Below, piece after piece: positions 13,664 through 14,602 of a stretch of 14,602 nt of DNA (positions are counted from its first letter, which is position 1; the number at the start of each line of letters is the position of its first letter). The DNA comes from an uncultured Collinsella sp. Its GTDB lineage: Bacteria; Actinomycetota; Coriobacteriia; Coriobacteriales; Coriobacteriaceae. The notes under the pieces are model-generated. The model saw nothing but the letters and a program-made list of their open reading frames with translations. It ran no database searches and was not told the origin of the DNA. The stretch spans positions 1-14,602 of the forward strand of contig CAAFGE010000001.1 of assembly GCA_900762355.1 (NCBI GenBank), written 5' to 3'. Both the position numbers and the translations under genes were made by a program.

Positions 13664-14341
13664 TTACGCCTCCAGCGGCACGATCTTGGTGCCATGGAGC
13701 TCGGAGACGCTCAATGCCGCCGCCACGGTATCGCGGTTGGCCGTAGAAATGCCGCCGCCGGGAAGGATGGTCAGGCGGTCGCCCGCATACTCGACAAGAC
13801 GCGACAGGTGCTCCAGGTTGTCCTCGATCGGCGTTCCGGCAGCACCACCATGCGTCAGGATGCGCGTGATGCCGCAGTCGGCGAGCGTGTCAATGGCGTC
13901 CAGCTGAGCCTCGGGCGAGAGCTGGTCAAAGGCCATGTGGAAGGTGATATCGATGGCCCCGCGCTTGCACTCCTCGGTCGCGCAGCCCGTAGCCATCACG
14001 AGGGCGCCGAGGGTGAGCTCGTCGAGCGCCCAGCCGCCGGCACAGGGCTTGCAGCAGCCAAAGACCAGGCCGTCAACGCCGGCGCTCACGGCAAGACCCA
14101 AGTCCATCTCCATCATGCGCAGCTCGTCCTGGTTGTAGTGAAAGTCACCGCCACGCGGGCGAATCATGCACATCACTCGCGCGTCATGCTCGTGAGCATA
14201 GCTGACCGTAGTGCTGATAACGCCGGCCGAGGGCGTGGTACCACCGACGGCAAGGTTGTCGCACAACTCGATGCGCTTAGCACCGGCATCGATAGCCGCC
14301 GGCACACGCTCAAAGTTCTCGGCACAAAACTCGTACAGCAT
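13664..14341 (-). CDS. cutC: CutC family protein
   Basis: The 225-aa product is a TIM-barrel CutC protein. Hallmarks are the N-terminal ENFERVPAAIDAGAKRIELCDNL with AVGGTTPSAG, the signature MIRPRGGDFHYN at 59-70, DGLVFGCC, ITRILTHGG and the C-terminal GGGI/ELHG segment (214-217). CutC was named for copper homeostasis in E. coli, but that role has been disputed and the enzymatic activity is unknown; the barrel suggests a small-molecule enzyme. ATG at 14341 has GGGGG six bases upstream. An upstream in-frame ATG at 14380 adds 13 residues not expected for the family. It overlaps functionally with the GalT-like gene three bases downstream, forming a two-gene operon. Confidence 0.88.
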   Translation of the reverse strand: MLYEFCAENFERVPAAIDAGAKRIELCDNLAVGGTTPSAGVISTTVSYAHEHDARVMCMIRPRGGDFHYNQDELRMMEMDLGLAVSAGVDGLVFGCCKPCAGGWALDELTLGALVMATGCATEECKRGAIDITFHMAFDQLSPEAQLDAIDTLADCGITRILTHGGAAGTPIEDNLEHLSRLVEYAGDRLTILPGGGISTANRDTVAAALSVSELHGTKIVPLEA

Positions 14342-14390
14342 AGATAGCCCCCAGGAGACATTTCGATTTCCACACGGCATTGTCGCACGT

Positions 14391-14399
14391 TAAATAGCA
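14391..14399 (-). promoter_or_regulatory. Candidate extended -10 promoter for the cutC operon
   Basis: The minus strand carries TGCTATTTA, an extended -10 motif, with TTTTGT 17 bp upstream as a poor -35. Transcription would start about 45 nt before the cutC ATG. It is the best-placed promoter-like sequence upstream of the two-gene operon. The call rests on pattern only. Confidence 0.35.
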
Positions 14400-14419
14400 A
14401 CCCGCACGATGGAACAAAA

Positions 14420-14479
14420 CCTTGACAAGGAGTGTCCCAAAGTGCCGGCACATAAGGAACGTCCCCAGGTGCCACCTTG
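14420..14479. repeat. REP-like tandem and palindromic repeat
   Basis: Two imperfect direct repeats start at 14427 and 14454 (27-bp period, 16 of 20 bases equal), each reading like AAGGA-nn-GTCCC-nnn-GTGCC. The palindromes CCTTGACAAGG (14420-14430) and GTGCCGGCAC (14442-14451) lie in the same stretch. Such GGGAC/GTGCC-rich blocks resemble the REP sequences mobilised by RAYT (Y1) transposases, but no transposase gene is in the window. Confidence 0.45.
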
Positions 14480-14602
14480 AGCGATGGGTACTCATTTAAG
14501 TACGTCCATTACAGTCGAAATTGTCAGCCCGGGCCCGTCTCGGGCTACGATTGAGGCGCGCCCAGAACGGGCCGCCGACCGGGCGCCCGCGCACGGCCGA
14601 AC
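14480..14602. other. GC-rich right edge, no confident gene
   Basis: This stretch holds an inverted repeat AGCCCG/CGGGCT (14526-14531 and 14541-14546) and a GTACT/AGTAC pair (14488-14492 and 14499-14503). One minus-strand frame is open from the window edge to a TGA at 14494-14492 (36 codons), which could be the tail of a gene beyond the edge. The predicted residues are low-complexity (rich in Arg, Ala, Gly) and match nothing I know, so I do not call it as coding. Confidence 0.3.

Noticed and set aside
14492..14602. C-terminal tail of a gene entering from the right edge on the minus strand
   Set aside because: The frame is open for only 36 codons to the edge, the composition is low-complexity, and it overlaps inverted repeats. 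It cannot be supported without more sequence.

Overview
The window looks like chromosome of a Collinsella-type member of the Coriobacteriia (high-GC gut Actinobacteria). The main evidence is the 5' end of a 16S rRNA gene at the left edge (complement of 1-82), whose first variable stretch resembles Collinsella 16S. High GC, strong GC bias at third codon positions and a Na+/bile-acid-symporter-family transporter fit this. The genus is my inference from memory of 16S, not from a search.

Layout, left to right. All protein genes except one read leftwards. (1) 1-557: start of a 16S gene and its leader/upstream region, with several small hairpins and no convincing gene. (2) 558-1990: the conserved infC-rpmI-rplT operon (IF3, L35, L20), closed by an intrinsic terminator. 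It is preceded by a leader holding an intrinsic terminator directly before infC, a competing upstream pairing and a possible 18-codon leader peptide. infC most likely starts at AUA. (3) 2021-2336: tRNA-Leu(CAA) with its terminator, followed by a palindrome-rich segment and then a second copy of the tRNA 3' end plus terminator. (4) 2376-3809: a transglutaminase-like protein. (5) 3949-4927: class II fructose-bisphosphate aldolase, followed by a 92-nt near-perfect hairpin. (6) 5122-11609: an MBL-fold hydrolase, a bifunctional (p)ppGpp synthetase/hydrolase, and a very large protein in which a complete RecJ nuclease is fused to a RecQ-like SF2 helicase. RecJ-Rsh are 15 bp apart and probably one operon. 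(7) 11603-11833: divergent promoter region. (8) 11834-12832: a plus-strand BASS-family transporter. (9) 12863-14341: a CutC-family protein and a GalT/HIT-like protein (DUF4931-like), tightly coupled. (10) 14397-14602: REP-like tandem repeat and GC-rich edge sequence.

Themes: the left half is translation machinery (rRNA, tRNA, IF3, L35, L20) with likely autoregulation. The centre joins stringent response (Rsh) and DNA repair (RecJ-helicase), an arrangement related to the recJ-apt-relA-dtd-MBL neighbourhood of Firmicutes but lacking apt and dtd.

The most notable observations are the RecJ/RecQ-like single-chain fusion, the infC leader with its AUA start, and the tRNA-Leu 3'-end/terminator duplication around a palindrome cluster. 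No CRISPR array, transposase, phage or toxin-antitoxin module was seen.
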